Shown: positions 44,715-53,509, numbered from the stretch's first letter. The stretch is DNA of 64,000 nucleotides from Actinomycetota bacterium (GCA_019347675.1 JAHWKW010000012.1:1-64000); one strand, 5' to 3'. A program made the numbers and translations. The notes: generated by a model not told the origin, from the letters alone.

Positions 44715-45656
44715 ATGGCAGCTGGCGCTGAGGCGACCGCCCCGGGGGCTGGGACCGGCGCGCTGGCGGGATGGTTCCGCCACCACGCGTTCGAGATCGC
44801 GCTGGTCGCGCCGCTGGTCCTCTACGTGCTGGTCTTCACGGTCGCGCCCATCTTCGACACCTTCCGGATCTCTTTCACGGCGAGGTTCGCCGAGACCTTC
44901 CCGTCCGCCGCGAACTACCGGGCCCTCCTGGACGACCCCGTCTTCCGCGACGCGGTGATCAACACCGTGATTGTGGCGTTGCTGTCGATCGCCCTGGAGC
45001 TCGCGGTCGGCATGGCCACGGCGCTGGCCCTCCACAAGCGGTTCTTCGGGCGGGGTTTCGCCCGGACGGTCCTGCTGATCCCTCTCGGCGTGCCCACCAT
45101 CGTCTCCGGTGCGGTGATGCTGCTGATCTTCAGCCGCTCGGGGTACCTCAACGCCGTCATGTTCCACGTGGCCGACCTCGTCAGCGTGATTCCCGGCCTC
45201 GAGTGGAGCTACCAGCCGATCAACCTCACGGTCGCCGGCGGATGGCGAACGCTGTTCACGGTCGCCGTCGCCGACATGTGGAAGGTCCTGCCGATCGTGA
45301 CATTGATCTTCCTCGCGGGCTTGCAGTCCATCCCCGAGGAGGTCTACGAGGCCGCGGACATCGACGGCGCCACGGTCTGGCAGAAGTTCACACGGGTCAC
45401 CCTGCCGCTGCTGGTGCCCTACATCACCATGGCCCTGATCCTGCGGGCGATCGACGCGTTCCGGATCTTCGAGCTAGCGCTCGTCCTGGCGGGACGGGTC
45501 GAGTCGATCCTGCACGTCTACATCTGGAACCGGTACGCCCCGCCGACCAACGATCCGTTCACCGCGGCCGCCGGCGCAGCCGTGCTGTTCGCGATCATCA
45601 TGGTGTTCATCGTGCTGTACCTGAAGCTGGTCGGGACCCGGGCGGCGCAACGATGA
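44715..45656 (+). CDS. Sugar ABC transporter permease (MalF type)
   Basis: 313 aa from ATG 44715, with GGGAGGGGAG upstream. Six predicted membrane segments. The EAA loop that docks with the ATPase is EEVYEAADIDGATVWQKFTR. A first helix from about residue 22 (IALVAPLVLYVLVFTVAP) is typical. It overlaps the next permease by 4 nt. Confidence 0.93.
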   Translation: MAAGAEATAPGAGTGALAGWFRHHAFEIALVAPLVLYVLVFTVAPIFDTFRISFTARFAETFPSAANYRALLDDPVFRDAVINTVIVALLSIALELAVGMATALALHKRFFGRGFARTVLLIPLGVPTIVSGAVMLLIFSRSGYLNAVMFHVADLVSVIPGLEWSYQPINLTVAGGWRTLFTVAVADMWKVLPIVTLIFLAGLQSIPEEVYEAADIDGATVWQKFTRVTLPLLVPYITMALILRAIDAFRIFELALVLAGRVESILHVYIWNRYAPPTNDPFTAAAGAAVLFAIIMVFIVLYLKLVGTRAAQR

Positions 45657-46528
45657 CCGCGGACGCCAGCAGCATCGGTCGAGGACGGGTCGCGGCCGGC
45701 GACCGGCGCGACCGCCTACAGCCGATCCTGAAGCTGGCTTTCCCCGTCTGGGTCGTCGTGTCTCTCCTGATCGTGCTGTTTCCGATCTACCTCGTGTTCA
45801 TGGTGTCGGTCGCGCCCGGCGATGCGCTGTTCGGGGTCAGGCCGTCGCTGTTCGTGACCGAGCCGACGCTGCGGTTCTGGCGGGGCGTGATCGGCGGAGG
45901 ATCGATGGTCCCCCCGCTGGTCAAGAGCCTCGTCGTGGCCACCGCCACGACGATCCTCGCGATCGTGATCGCCGCGCCCGCCGCGTACGTGATCTCTCGC
46001 CTGCCGGTCAGTTACCGCTACACGATCGTCCTCGGCCTGCTCGTGACCCGGATGTTCCCGGAGTTCTCGATCGGCATCTCTGTGGCGACGCGGTTCGCGG
46101 GGTTCGGCCTGATCGACACGTACCTGGGACTGGTCCTGGCCCACCTGATCGGTTCCCTGCCGTTCATCGCCTGGATCCTCGTCGGGACGTTCGAGACGAT
46201 TCCGGCCGACCTCGAGGAAGCCGCGTTCGTGGACGGAGCATCGCGTCTGCAGACGCTGCTGCGGGTGGTGATGCCGCTGGCAGCCGGCGGGATCGCTGTG
46301 GCGTCGCTGTTCGTGTGGCTGTACTCCTGGAACGAGTTCCTGTACGCCCGGCTGTTGACGACCAACCAGAACACCCTGCCTCTGCAGGTATTCCAGGCGA
46401 TCGACCGTGGTACCGCCCAGTCGATGGCGACGTTCGCGGCAGTGTTGACCCTCCCGATCCTGGTGATCGTCTACTTCCTGCAGCGCTACCTCAAGCCCGG
46501 CGCTTTGGGCGGCGCCGTGAAGGGCTGA
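45653..46528 (+). CDS. Sugar ABC transporter permease (MalG type)
   Basis: 291 aa from ATG 45653. Six membrane segments. The EAA loop is ADLEEAAFVDGASRLQTLLR, followed by the GG.A..F..W.WNEFL segment of MalG-like permeases (ASLFVWLYSWNEFLYARLL). It forms the pore with the preceding protein. The stop is followed by a 6-bp hairpin CTACCA/TGGTAG (about 46555-46573) before the binding-protein gene. Confidence 0.93.
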   Translation: MTADASSIGRGRVAAGDRRDRLQPILKLAFPVWVVVSLLIVLFPIYLVFMVSVAPGDALFGVRPSLFVTEPTLRFWRGVIGGGSMVPPLVKSLVVATATTILAIVIAAPAAYVISRLPVSYRYTIVLGLLVTRMFPEFSIGISVATRFAGFGLIDTYLGLVLAHLIGSLPFIAWILVGTFETIPADLEEAAFVDGASRLQTLLRVVMPLAAGGIAVASLFVWLYSWNEFLYARLLTTNQNTLPLQVFQAIDRGTAQSMATFAAVLTLPILVIVYFLQRYLKPGALGGAVKG

Positions 46529-46642
46529 GCGCACTCCGCTGGGTCAGGTTCTCTACTACCACTGTCGTTGGTAGGGTGCCCTCCCGGCGACGGGATGCAC
46601 CACCGAGTTGAGCGAGCCACTGATCCGACGAGAGGACCAGAC

Positions 46643-47920
46643 ATGAGATCGGGACGTACGACGACCATCCTGCTGGCGGTCATAGCGCTCGTCGCGGCCG
46701 CCTGCGGCGACGGCGGTGGCCCCGCCGCGGGGCCGGGCACGGTGGCCACGGCCGACCTGTCCGGCACCGAGATCACGATGAGCGTCTCGCTGGCGGAAGA
46801 GGAGCAGTCGACCGTCCGAGACGTGCTCGACCAGTTCGAGAACCAGACAGGAGCAACCGTCAACCTGACCTCGGTCGCGTCCTCCGACCTGCCCGAGAAG
46901 CTCCGAGTGGAGGTCGAAGCTGGCCGACCGACCATCCACCTGTTCGCACAGGACAACCTGGCACTGCGTGTCCTGGTCGACCGTGACCTCGTCGAGCCGC
47001 TTGACGACGTCGAGATCCCCGACGGGGTGCTGGAGTCGATGATCCCCGAGCAGTTCGACGGGACGCAGTACTTCCTGCCCTTCCGTCCCAACGTCCAGGT
47101 CACCTACGTCAACTCCGAACGCCAGGAAGCCGCCGGCGTCGAGCTGCCGCATACGGTCGACGAGCTCGTCTCGGCCGCGCAGACCCTTCGGGAGGAGGCC
47201 GGAACCGGTGTGGTGACCCTGTCGCTCGCCGAGGGCGACCCCGCGGCCGTCACGCTGTCGGAGTTCATCGTGTCCTACGGCGGAGATCCGCTGGTGCTGA
47301 ACGACGAGGGTTCCGTGGCGGCGTACGAGACGCTGCAGCGGATGTGGCAGGACGGCCTCCTGTCCGAGGAGTCGCAGCTCGCGAAGTTCGACACGCAGGT
47401 GGACTACCTGATCGGCGAGACGTCGTGGATCGGCAAGAACTGGCCGTTCACGTCGAACGTCCTACAGGAGCAGGGCCTGCTCGACCGCTTCACCGTCTAC
47501 GAGGGTTGGCGCGGGCCGCAACGCGCCGCGCACGTGATCGGCGGTGACGTCCTGGGCGTCCCGCGGGGCGTCGAAGGTCAGCAACGCGAGGCCGCGGTGG
47601 AGCTGGCCAAGTTCCTGATGTCCCAGGAGATCCAGACTCAGCTGGTGGCCGAGAACGGGTGGCCGTCGGTGCGCGAAGACGCGCTCGCGGAGGTCCCGCC
47701 TGAGTTGCAGGAGACGTTCGAGGCGGTCCAGGCGGCCCTGGAGGACGGCTGGTACCGGCCGAACGTGGCGTACTGGTCGGACGTCACCGAGGCGATCAAC
47801 GACGGGATCCGCCGGATCATCTTCGGGGGTGAGGACGCGCAGGCCACCCTCGACGAACTGCACGACAGCATCGCACAGGCGGCCGAGCGGGCCGGTGAGG
47901 AGTACCCGCCGAGCTCCTGA
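46643..47920 (+). CDS. Extracellular solute-binding lipoprotein (family 1)
   Basis: 425 aa from ATG 46643, with GAGAGG upstream. Signal peptide with lipobox LVAAAC (Cys about 21), so it is anchored outside the membrane. The fold is that of carbohydrate-binding SBPs: TEITMSVSLAEEEQ, FENQTGATVNLTSVASSDLPEKL, YFLPFRPNVQVTYVN, and AAVELAKFLMSQEIQTQ near the C-terminus. It captures the substrate for the permeases upstream. Placing the SBP last in the operon, after a 114-nt gap, is unusual; a hairpin in the gap could adjust its expression. Confidence 0.92.
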   Translation: MRSGRTTTILLAVIALVAAACGDGGGPAAGPGTVATADLSGTEITMSVSLAEEEQSTVRDVLDQFENQTGATVNLTSVASSDLPEKLRVEVEAGRPTIHLFAQDNLALRVLVDRDLVEPLDDVEIPDGVLESMIPEQFDGTQYFLPFRPNVQVTYVNSERQEAAGVELPHTVDELVSAAQTLREEAGTGVVTLSLAEGDPAAVTLSEFIVSYGGDPLVLNDEGSVAAYETLQRMWQDGLLSEESQLAKFDTQVDYLIGETSWIGKNWPFTSNVLQEQGLLDRFTVYEGWRGPQRAAHVIGGDVLGVPRGVEGQQREAAVELAKFLMSQEIQTQLVAENGWPSVREDALAEVPPELQETFEAVQAALEDGWYRPNVAYWSDVTEAINDGIRRIIFGGEDAQATLDELHDSIAQAAERAGEEYPPSS

Positions 47921-48044
47921 CCAATCACGGGCCCAACACCCTGCCCCTGGGTAGGGGGCGACGAGACGACACCGACCGACTTGTCGGGCGTTGCTCGTAC
48001 CTGCTGGAATGGGCGTCCTCATCGCCAGCAAGGGGAGGGGCAGG

Positions 48045-48437
48045 GTGGGTGAAGACTCGTACCCGGACGACCTGCGCTACACGACGGAACACGAATGGGC
48101 CCGCGGCGAAGGTGACCTGGTCCGCGTCGGCATCACCGACTACGCCCAGGAGCAGCTGGGTGACGTCGTCTACGTCGACCTTCCGGCACCAGGCGCGAAG
48201 CTGGAGCGGGGCCAGCCGTTCGGCGAGGTGGAGTCAACCAAGTCCGTTTCCGACCTGTACGCGCCGGTCTCCGGGACCGTTGAGGAGCGCAACAACGACC
48301 TCGAGGATCGACCGGAACTGGTCAACCAGGACCCGTACGGCGAGGGCTGGATGGTCGCGATCCGCCCCGAGGACGTGGACCCTGGCCAGCTCGAGGGGCT
48401 GCTGACCGCAGAGGAGTACCGGTCAAGGATCGAGTGA
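48045..48437 (+). CDS. gcvH: Glycine cleavage system H protein
   Basis: 130 aa, standard length, from GTG 48045 with GGAGGGG upstream. The lipoyl-lysine lies in GEVESTKSVSDLYAP (K66). The hybrid fold YTTEHEWAR, VGITDYAQEQLGDVVYVDLP is intact. It shuttles the aminomethyl group between the P, T and L proteins. The first subunit of the P protein (gcvPA) starts 14 kb downstream in this window; gcvT is not seen here. It heads the garA cluster as in mycobacteria. Confidence 0.95.
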   Translation: MGEDSYPDDLRYTTEHEWARGEGDLVRVGITDYAQEQLGDVVYVDLPAPGAKLERGQPFGEVESTKSVSDLYAPVSGTVEERNNDLEDRPELVNQDPYGEGWMVAIRPEDVDPGQLEGLLTAEEYRSRIE

Positions 48438-48545
48438 CCGGCTGCCGCCGCCTGCTGTGGGCGGACGTCGACTTGCTACCCTGCGGCCCCGACGCAGGGT
48501 CAACCCGTAGTCGAGGGTGAGCCTGCACCGCTCCACGGAGGTGCG

Positions 48546-49043
48546 ATGTTCTGTCCCCAGTGCGGCTCGAGGCTCGTCGAGGGCGCGAACTTCTGTTCCC
48601 AGTGCGGCGCCCCCGTCGATGGCGGCCGAGAGGAGCCCCAGGACGTCGACAGCACGACCGCCGCGATCGACGTGGGCGCTCTCGACCCGACCACCACGGT
48701 CGAGGGCGCGCCTGACCTCGAGCCAGGGACAGGCATGCTGGTGGTCGTTCGCGGTCCCAACGCCGGCGCCCGGTACCTGCTCGATCGCGATGTGATCACC
48801 ATCGGACGCCACCCCGACTGTGAGATCTTCCTGCACGACGTGACCGTGTCGCGCCGCCACAGCGCTGTCCACCGCGAGGACGATCGGTTCGTCCTGCGCG
48901 ACCTGGGCAGCCTCAACGGGTCCTACCTCAACGGCGACCGGGTCGACGAGGAGACACTGAGCAACGGCGACGAGGTTCAGATCGGCCGCTTCAAGCTGCT
49001 GTTCCTCGGAGGCGACCTCGGCACGCCGGGAGCGCTTCGGTGA
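48546..49043 (+). CDS. garA: FHA-domain protein with zinc ribbon (GarA/OdhI-like)
   Basis: 165 aa. The N-terminal zinc ribbon (CPQCGSRLVEGANFCSQCG) is followed by a linker with a Thr cluster (DVDSTTAAID, DPTTTVEG) and a C-terminal FHA domain: TIGRHPDCEIFLHDVTVSRRHS, LRDLGSLNGSYLNGDRV. In mycobacteria GarA binds and controls 2-oxoglutarate-metabolising enzymes when a Thr in its N-terminal motif is phosphorylated by Ser/Thr kinases. The zinc ribbon in place of the short mycobacterial tail is a difference. The order gcvH-garA-merR supports the assignment. Confidence 0.87.
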   Translation: MFCPQCGSRLVEGANFCSQCGAPVDGGREEPQDVDSTTAAIDVGALDPTTTVEGAPDLEPGTGMLVVVRGPNAGARYLLDRDVITIGRHPDCEIFLHDVTVSRRHSAVHREDDRFVLRDLGSLNGSYLNGDRVDEETLSNGDEVQIGRFKLLFLGGDLGTPGALR

Positions 49044-49771
49044 GGATGTACACGATCGGTGAGGTGCTCAACCGCCTGAAGGACGAGTTCGACGACATCA
49101 CGATCAGCAAGATCCGCTTCCTCGAGTCGGAAGGCCTGATCCATCCCGACCGCACCGACTCCGGGTACCGCAAGTTCACCGACGACGATGTCGAGCGCCT
49201 GCGTTACGTGCTGCGCACCCAGCGCGATCGGTACCTGCCGCTGCGGGTGATCAAGGAGGAACTCGACCGCCTCGACGCCGGACAGCCGATCGAAGTGCCG
49301 CTCCCACCGGTTGAAGGGACGTCGGCGACACAGGCGCTGGCTCCCGAGAGTGCGGTGCATCCGGCACCACGCGATGGCGTGTCGTTCATGGACGCGGCCC
49401 CAGCCGAGGTCGAGCTGACGTTGTCCGAGCTGTGTGATGCGACCGGCCTGGAGACCGCCGACGTGCGCGCTCTGCGGGACCACGGGCTGATCCGCAGTGA
49501 GGCGAGCTTCGACGGAGACGACCTACAGGCCGCGCGCGCGGCCGCGGAGCTGATGCAGCTGGGGCTCGAACCACGTCACCTGCGGATGTACCGACAGTTC
49601 GCGGACCGCGAGGTCGCCCTGTACGAGCAGCTGGTCACGCCCCTTCTCAAGCAGCGCAACCCCGACGCGCGCGCCACGGCAGCGTCGCAGGTCGAGGAAC
49701 TGCTCCGTCACGGCCATCGCGTGCACCGGGCACTGCTGGCCCGCGAGTTGCGGACGCTGCTGCGCTCGTGA
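49040..49771 (+). CDS. MerR-family regulator (FtsR/Rv1828-like)
   Basis: 243 aa. The N-terminal MerR helix-turn-helix begins YTIGEVLNRLKDEFDDI and continues ISKIRFLESEGLI, with wing residues YRKFTDDDVERL. A second, C-terminal helical domain (about 125-240) is specific to this actinobacterial group. The Corynebacterium protein FtsR regulates ftsZ, and orthologues sit between garA and the DUF151 gene. It binds DNA as a dimer; the effector is unknown. GTG 49040 overlaps the garA stop. Confidence 0.88.
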   Translation: MRMYTIGEVLNRLKDEFDDITISKIRFLESEGLIHPDRTDSGYRKFTDDDVERLRYVLRTQRDRYLPLRVIKEELDRLDAGQPIEVPLPPVEGTSATQALAPESAVHPAPRDGVSFMDAAPAEVELTLSELCDATGLETADVRALRDHGLIRSEASFDGDDLQAARAAAELMQLGLEPRHLRMYRQFADREVALYEQLVTPLLKQRNPDARATAASQVEELLRHGHRVHRALLARELRTLLRS

Positions 49772-50970
49772 AGCACCCGGTCGCCGTCGCCGTGGCCGCT
49801 GCGGTGGTCACCGCTACGTTCCCGGCCCAGGCCGCCGACGTGGTCGCCGCCCCACCGGCGCCTCCGTCGACCGTCGGTCGCCTGACCACGCCGCAGGGAT
49901 GGCCGGGCGCACCAGACGTGACCGCCGACGCCTACCTGCTCACCAACCTCGACACCGGACAGGTCCTCGCGGCCAAGGCAGCCGACCAGCGCCGGCCGGT
50001 CGCGTCGACCGTCAAGGTCATGACGGCCTTGACGGCGCTGCGCCGAAGCTCACTCGAGGCGGCGATCCGCGCCGGAGGAGAGGTTGCCCCGGCGCGCAGC
50101 GACGGTGCCGGTGTCGGGCTCGATCCGGGCGAGACCTGGACGGTGGAGGACCTCCTCGAGGCGGTCGTGGCGCGCTCCGGGAACGACGCCGCACGGGCCC
50201 TGGCGGTCGGCGTCGCCGGCAGCATCGCCGACTTCGTCGAGTTGATGCGCCAGGACGCCGCCGCCCTGGGCTTGCACGGCGTCGTGCTGCACACCCCGGA
50301 GGGCCTCGACGACCGCAACCGGTTGTCTGCCCACGACCTGACCGTCATCACGCGCGCCGCGCTGGCCGACGGGACGTTCGCCGCGATCGCGGAGCGCCCG
50401 TCGGTTGAACTTCCCGGCCTCGGCACCGTGACGTCCCGCAACGAGCTGCTCGGGACCTATCCCGGCGCGATCGGAGTGAAGACCGGGTACACGGCGGCGG
50501 CTGGTCGTTGCCTGGTCGCCGCCGCCGTCCGCGACGGGCGACGGCTGCTGGCGGTCGTCCTGGGCAGCGACGGGCCGCGGGACCACTTCGACGACGCCCG
50601 GGCGCTCCTCGACCACGGCTTCGCGGCATTCGCTGACGTCCACGTCACACCGCGCATCGAGCTCCGCGCGCCGGGTCAGTGGGTGACGCTCGCATCGGAT
50701 CCGGTCGTGGTTCTGGCACCGGCCAGCGATGCCATCGTCGCGCAGACGGTCAAGCTGCCCGTGGAGGTCGCCACGTCACCGACGGCGACGGTGCGCCTGA
50801 CATGGCACGACGCCGAGGTGGGCCGCGTCGAGCTGCACGGACGGCGATCACTCATCCAGGACGTGCACGGCGGTGCGGCGGTCGGTGCCTGGCTCGCGGA
50901 CCGGGCGTACGCGGCGATGCGCGCCGTCACCGCCGAGGACCGCTGGCCGCCGGCAACGTCACCGATGTGA
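49768..50970 (+). CDS. D-alanyl-D-alanine carboxypeptidase (PBP5/DacA type)
   Basis: 400 aa. Signal peptide (VAVAVAAAVVTATFPAQA). Serine active site S80-T-V-K83 in PVASTVKVMTA, second motif SGN in VVARSGNDAARAL, third KTG in GVKTGYTAAAGR. The C-terminal ~130 residues are beta-rich, as in PBP5. It trims peptidoglycan stem peptides outside the membrane. It is inserted between the ftsR-like gene and hpt with 4-nt overlaps on both sides, a location I do not recall from other genomes. Confidence 0.92.
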   Translation: MKHPVAVAVAAAVVTATFPAQAADVVAAPPAPPSTVGRLTTPQGWPGAPDVTADAYLLTNLDTGQVLAAKAADQRRPVASTVKVMTALTALRRSSLEAAIRAGGEVAPARSDGAGVGLDPGETWTVEDLLEAVVARSGNDAARALAVGVAGSIADFVELMRQDAAALGLHGVVLHTPEGLDDRNRLSAHDLTVITRAALADGTFAAIAERPSVELPGLGTVTSRNELLGTYPGAIGVKTGYTAAAGRCLVAAAVRDGRRLLAVVLGSDGPRDHFDDARALLDHGFAAFADVHVTPRIELRAPGQWVTLASDPVVVLAPASDAIVAQTVKLPVEVATSPTATVRLTWHDAEVGRVELHGRRSLIQDVHGGAAVGAWLADRAYAAMRAVTAEDRWPPATSPM

Positions 50971-51527
50971 CCGCCCCCGTGGAGGTCCGGATCCCCCAGC
51001 AGCGGCTCCAGCGGCGGGTGGCGGTGCTCGCCGCGGACATCACGCGAGCCTACGCACGGACCCATCCGGTGTTCGTGACGGTCCTGAAGGGCGGCACCGT
51101 CTTCCTCGCCGACCTGGTGCGCCACGTTGGCCTCCCACTGTCCGTCGACCTGCTCGCGATCAGCGGTTACCGGGAGGCCGGGACCGCGCGGATCATGAAG
51201 GACCTCGACCTGGACATCACTGGCCGCCACGTCCTTGTCGTCGAGGACATCGTCGACACGGGTTTGACGATGGCCTACCTGTTGCAGGTGCTGGCTGCGC
51301 GGCGGCCGGCATCGCTGCGGGTGTGCACCTTGCTGGATCGATCCGTTCGCCGCATCGCGGACCTCCCGCTGGACTGGGTCGGGTTCGAGGTCGGCGATGA
51401 GTTCCTCGTCGGCTACGGGCTGGACTGGAACGAGCGTCTTCGGCAGCTGCCCGCCATCCTCGCTGTGCACGACGCGTCCGCGCTGGAACCGGACCCCGAA
51501 CGGGTCGCGAAGCAGGCGTTGCGGTAG
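50967..51527 (+). CDS. hpt: Hypoxanthine phosphoribosyltransferase
   Basis: 186 aa from GTG 50967, overlapping the dac stop. PRPP-binding signature VLVVEDIVDTGLTM; the LKGGTVFLADLVRH loop, and the VGYGLDWNERLRQLP C-terminal end are typical of HPRT. It salvages hypoxanthine and guanine. It appears as part of a translationally coupled run garA-merR-dac-hpt. Confidence 0.93.
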   Translation: MTAPVEVRIPQQRLQRRVAVLAADITRAYARTHPVFVTVLKGGTVFLADLVRHVGLPLSVDLLAISGYREAGTARIMKDLDLDITGRHVLVVEDIVDTGLTMAYLLQVLAARRPASLRVCTLLDRSVRRIADLPLDWVGFEVGDEFLVGYGLDWNERLRQLPAILAVHDASALEPDPERVAKQALR

Positions 51528-51565
51528 GGTCCCCAGGGCGGACAGCGGACGAGGAGCTGGTCGAC

Positions 51566-52066
51566 GTGATCGAGGTGGAGCTCGTCGGTGTGCGGGTCGA
51601 ACTCCCCGCCAACCAGCCGATCGTGCTGCTCAAGGAGAAGACGGGAACCCGTTACCTCCCGATCTGGATCGGTGCGGTTGAGGCGACGGCGATCGCGTTC
51701 GCGCTCCAGGGTGTGGAGACCCCACGGCCGCTGACCCACGACCTCATCGTCGACGTCCTCCAGGACCTGGGCGTCGAGCTCCAGGCCGTTCACGTCACCG
51801 AGCTGCGTGAGGGCACCTTCTACGCCGAGCTGCATTTCGTGCAGAACGGCCGCGCCCACACGGTCTCGTCGCGGCCCAGCGATGCGATCGCGATCGCGTC
51901 TCGCCTCGACACCGTGCCGATCTACGCCGCCGAGGACGTCATGGATGAGGCGGGTCTGGAGATCGAGGCCACCGAGGAAGGCGACGAGGTCGCGGCCGAG
52001 CAACAGCTGCGCGCGTTCCGCGAGTTCCTCGAGGGCGTGACCCCGGAGGACTTCCGGGAGGTCTGA
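51566..52066 (+). CDS. Bifunctional nuclease family protein (DUF151)
   Basis: 166 aa from GTG 51566. DUF151 core: LPIWIGAVEATAIAFALQGVETPRP, THDLIVDVLQDLG, and SSRPSDAIAIASRL. Plant and mycobacterial relatives show RNase/DNase activity. The C-terminal ~30 residues are acidic (EATEEGDEVAAEQQ). M. tuberculosis Rv1829 occupies the same place between two MerR genes. A TAGGGT -10-like hexamer lies at 51525-51530. Confidence 0.92.
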   Translation: MIEVELVGVRVELPANQPIVLLKEKTGTRYLPIWIGAVEATAIAFALQGVETPRPLTHDLIVDVLQDLGVELQAVHVTELREGTFYAELHFVQNGRAHTVSSRPSDAIAIASRLDTVPIYAAEDVMDEAGLEIEATEEGDEVAAEQQLRAFREFLEGVTPEDFREV

Positions 52067-52141
52067 CAGACCCCGATCACCGTCACCGTCCGTGAGCTGA
52101 CGCCGCGTCACTGACCTCCGCCTGCGCCCATCGGTGGAGGG

Positions 52142-52237
52142 ATCCAGCCACAGTGCCTCCACATGGGGCTTCTTGTGGAGTGGGCTCCTGGATATGCAAA
52201 CCACCCTGGCCGTATGCAGGCCGGGGAGCACGTCCCC
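52142..52237 (+). ncRNA. Putative structured leader or small RNA upstream of MerR gene
   Basis: A run of hairpins: outer stem ATCCAG (52142-52147) with CTGGAT (52188-52193) enclosing CTCCACA/TGTGGAG (52157-52180); then GGCC/GGCC (52208-52222) and GGGGA/TCCCC (52223-52237). It matches no riboswitch class I recognise. Folding by eye only; it lies before, not after, the best promoter for the MerR gene, so it may be the end of the DUF151 transcript. Confidence 0.3.
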
Positions 52238-52256
52238 GCAGGAGCCCTCCACCCCG

Positions 52257-52286
52257 TTGACATCGGCCCGGCGTCGGGCCTAGCCT
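52257..52286 (+). promoter_or_regulatory. Putative sigma70-type promoter of second MerR gene
   Basis: Consensus -35 TTGACA (52257-52262), 18-nt spacer, -10-like TAGCCT (52281-52286), about 48 nt before the start codon. The same TAGCCT hexamer is found before the HAD-GNAT gene. Confidence 0.5.
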
Positions 52287-52333
52287 CATCGGCGTAGTTC
52301 CACCGGTGTGACCGGCTGCGGGGAGGCCCGCCC

Positions 52334-52876
52334 ATGGCAGATCGACTCGCGTCCGACCGCGAGGACCAACTCAGCCTCTGGAGCGGCGCCGAGCACCGGG
52401 TCGGCTTCCGGGGGCCGACCGTCTGCAAGATCGTCGGGATCACCTACCGTCAGCTCGACTACTGGGCACGGACGGGGCTTGTCGTCCCGTCCGTCCGTCA
52501 GGCCCGCGGCTCGGGGAGCCAGCGCCTGTACTCGTTCGATGATCTGGTGGAGCTGCGAGTGATCAAGCGGCTGCTCGACACCGGCGTGTCGCTGCAGCGT
52601 GTCCGTGAGGCGGTCGAGGAGCTGCGCAGCCGCGGCCAGACTCCCGCCGACGTGACCCTGCTCTCGGACGGCTCGACGGTGTACGCGCTCGACGACAACC
52701 AGCAGGTGATCGACCTGCTCGCCCGCGGTCAAGGGGTGTTCGCCATCGCACTGGGCCCGGTCGTGGAGGAGCTACGCGGCGAGGTGACGCGCTTCCCGGT
52801 GGAGGAGGTCGACGCGGTCCGGCCGGCCGACGATCCACGCGATCAGGGATCGGCTGACGTGCGCGCCGTCCGCTGA
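52334..52876 (+). CDS. MerR-family regulator (Rv1830-like)
   Basis: 180 aa from ATG 52334, with GGGGAGG upstream. MerR fold: VCKIVGITYRQLDYWARTGLVVPSVR, then SQRLYSFDDLVELRVIKRLLDTGVSLQRVREAVEEL. Its second half (VTLLSDGSTVYALDDNQQVIDLLARGQGVFAI) is the conserved extra part in this actinobacterial group. It binds DNA as a dimer; the target is not known. It is the second MerR of the gcvH-garA cluster and has its own promoter candidate. Confidence 0.9.
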   Translation: MADRLASDREDQLSLWSGAEHRVGFRGPTVCKIVGITYRQLDYWARTGLVVPSVRQARGSGSQRLYSFDDLVELRVIKRLLDTGVSLQRVREAVEELRSRGQTPADVTLLSDGSTVYALDDNQQVIDLLARGQGVFAIALGPVVEELRGEVTRFPVEEVDAVRPADDPRDQGSADVRAVR

Positions 52877-52882
52877 TCCTGG

Positions 52883-53443
52883 GTGCCCCACGTTCCCCCG
52901 GGCGGGCTGCCAGGCGCGCGGGACGACGTCCCACCGGCACCGGACGGTAGCGACCGCAGGGTCGGTGACCTACGCGAACCCGATCCAGCGCCCGTCCGCG
53001 GTCCGGCAGCCGGTGTCCCGGATCTGAGTGAGCTCTGGCTGTTCGGCCGACTCTCCGGGGGGCCGCGGCTCGGGGCTGCCGACCAACGTCGACCCAGCGA
53101 CGACGTCGCGTTCCAACACGCCTCCGAAGCACGATTCGCACGGCTGTTGGACTTCTACGGCCTCGCGTGGGAGTACGAGCCCGACGCGTTCCCGATCGAG
53201 TGGGATGAGGACGGGTCGCCGACCGCGTGGTTCCGGCCGGACTTCTACCTCCCCGCCTTCGATCTGTACATCGAGATCACCACCTCCCAACAACGGCTCG
53301 TGACGAAGAAGAACCGCAAGCTGCGCCTGCTGCGCGAACACCACCCGGCGGTGCGGTGCAAGCTGTTCTACCAACGCGACTATCTTGCGCTGGTGCGCAG
53401 GTTCGGATTCGACGACCACGACGGTGAGGACGAACCGGATTGA
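52883..53443 (+). CDS. PD-(D/E)XK nuclease-like protein
   Basis: 186 aa from GTG 52883, 6 nt after the MerR stop. The first ~65 residues are Pro/Asp-rich and weakly structured. The domain EARFARLLDFYGLAWEYEP, FRPDFYLPAFDLYIEITT resembles the PD-(D/E)XK core (Pro-Asp then Glu-Ile-Thr, with Thr where the Lys usually is) and continues VTKKNRKLRLLREHHP and CKLFYQRDYLALVRRF. The same pattern is known in small actinobacterial proteins without assigned function. Activity is uncertain because the catalytic Lys is shifted or missing; KKNRK follows about ten residues later. Confidence 0.7.
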   Translation: MPHVPPGGLPGARDDVPPAPDGSDRRVGDLREPDPAPVRGPAAGVPDLSELWLFGRLSGGPRLGAADQRRPSDDVAFQHASEARFARLLDFYGLAWEYEPDAFPIEWDEDGSPTAWFRPDFYLPAFDLYIEITTSQQRLVTKKNRKLRLLREHHPAVRCKLFYQRDYLALVRRFGFDDHDGEDEPD

Positions 53444-53509
53444 TCCCCGGCGTCATCCGCCGAGCGGCCGTACAGTTCGGTCTTCGTTCGCATGCCGGCA
53501 GGAGAGGGG

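Noticed and set aside
47921-48044. Glycine riboswitch upstream of gcvH or gcvPA
   Set aside because: The conserved GCCGAAGG-type core was not found in either leader (47921-48044, 62510-62680).
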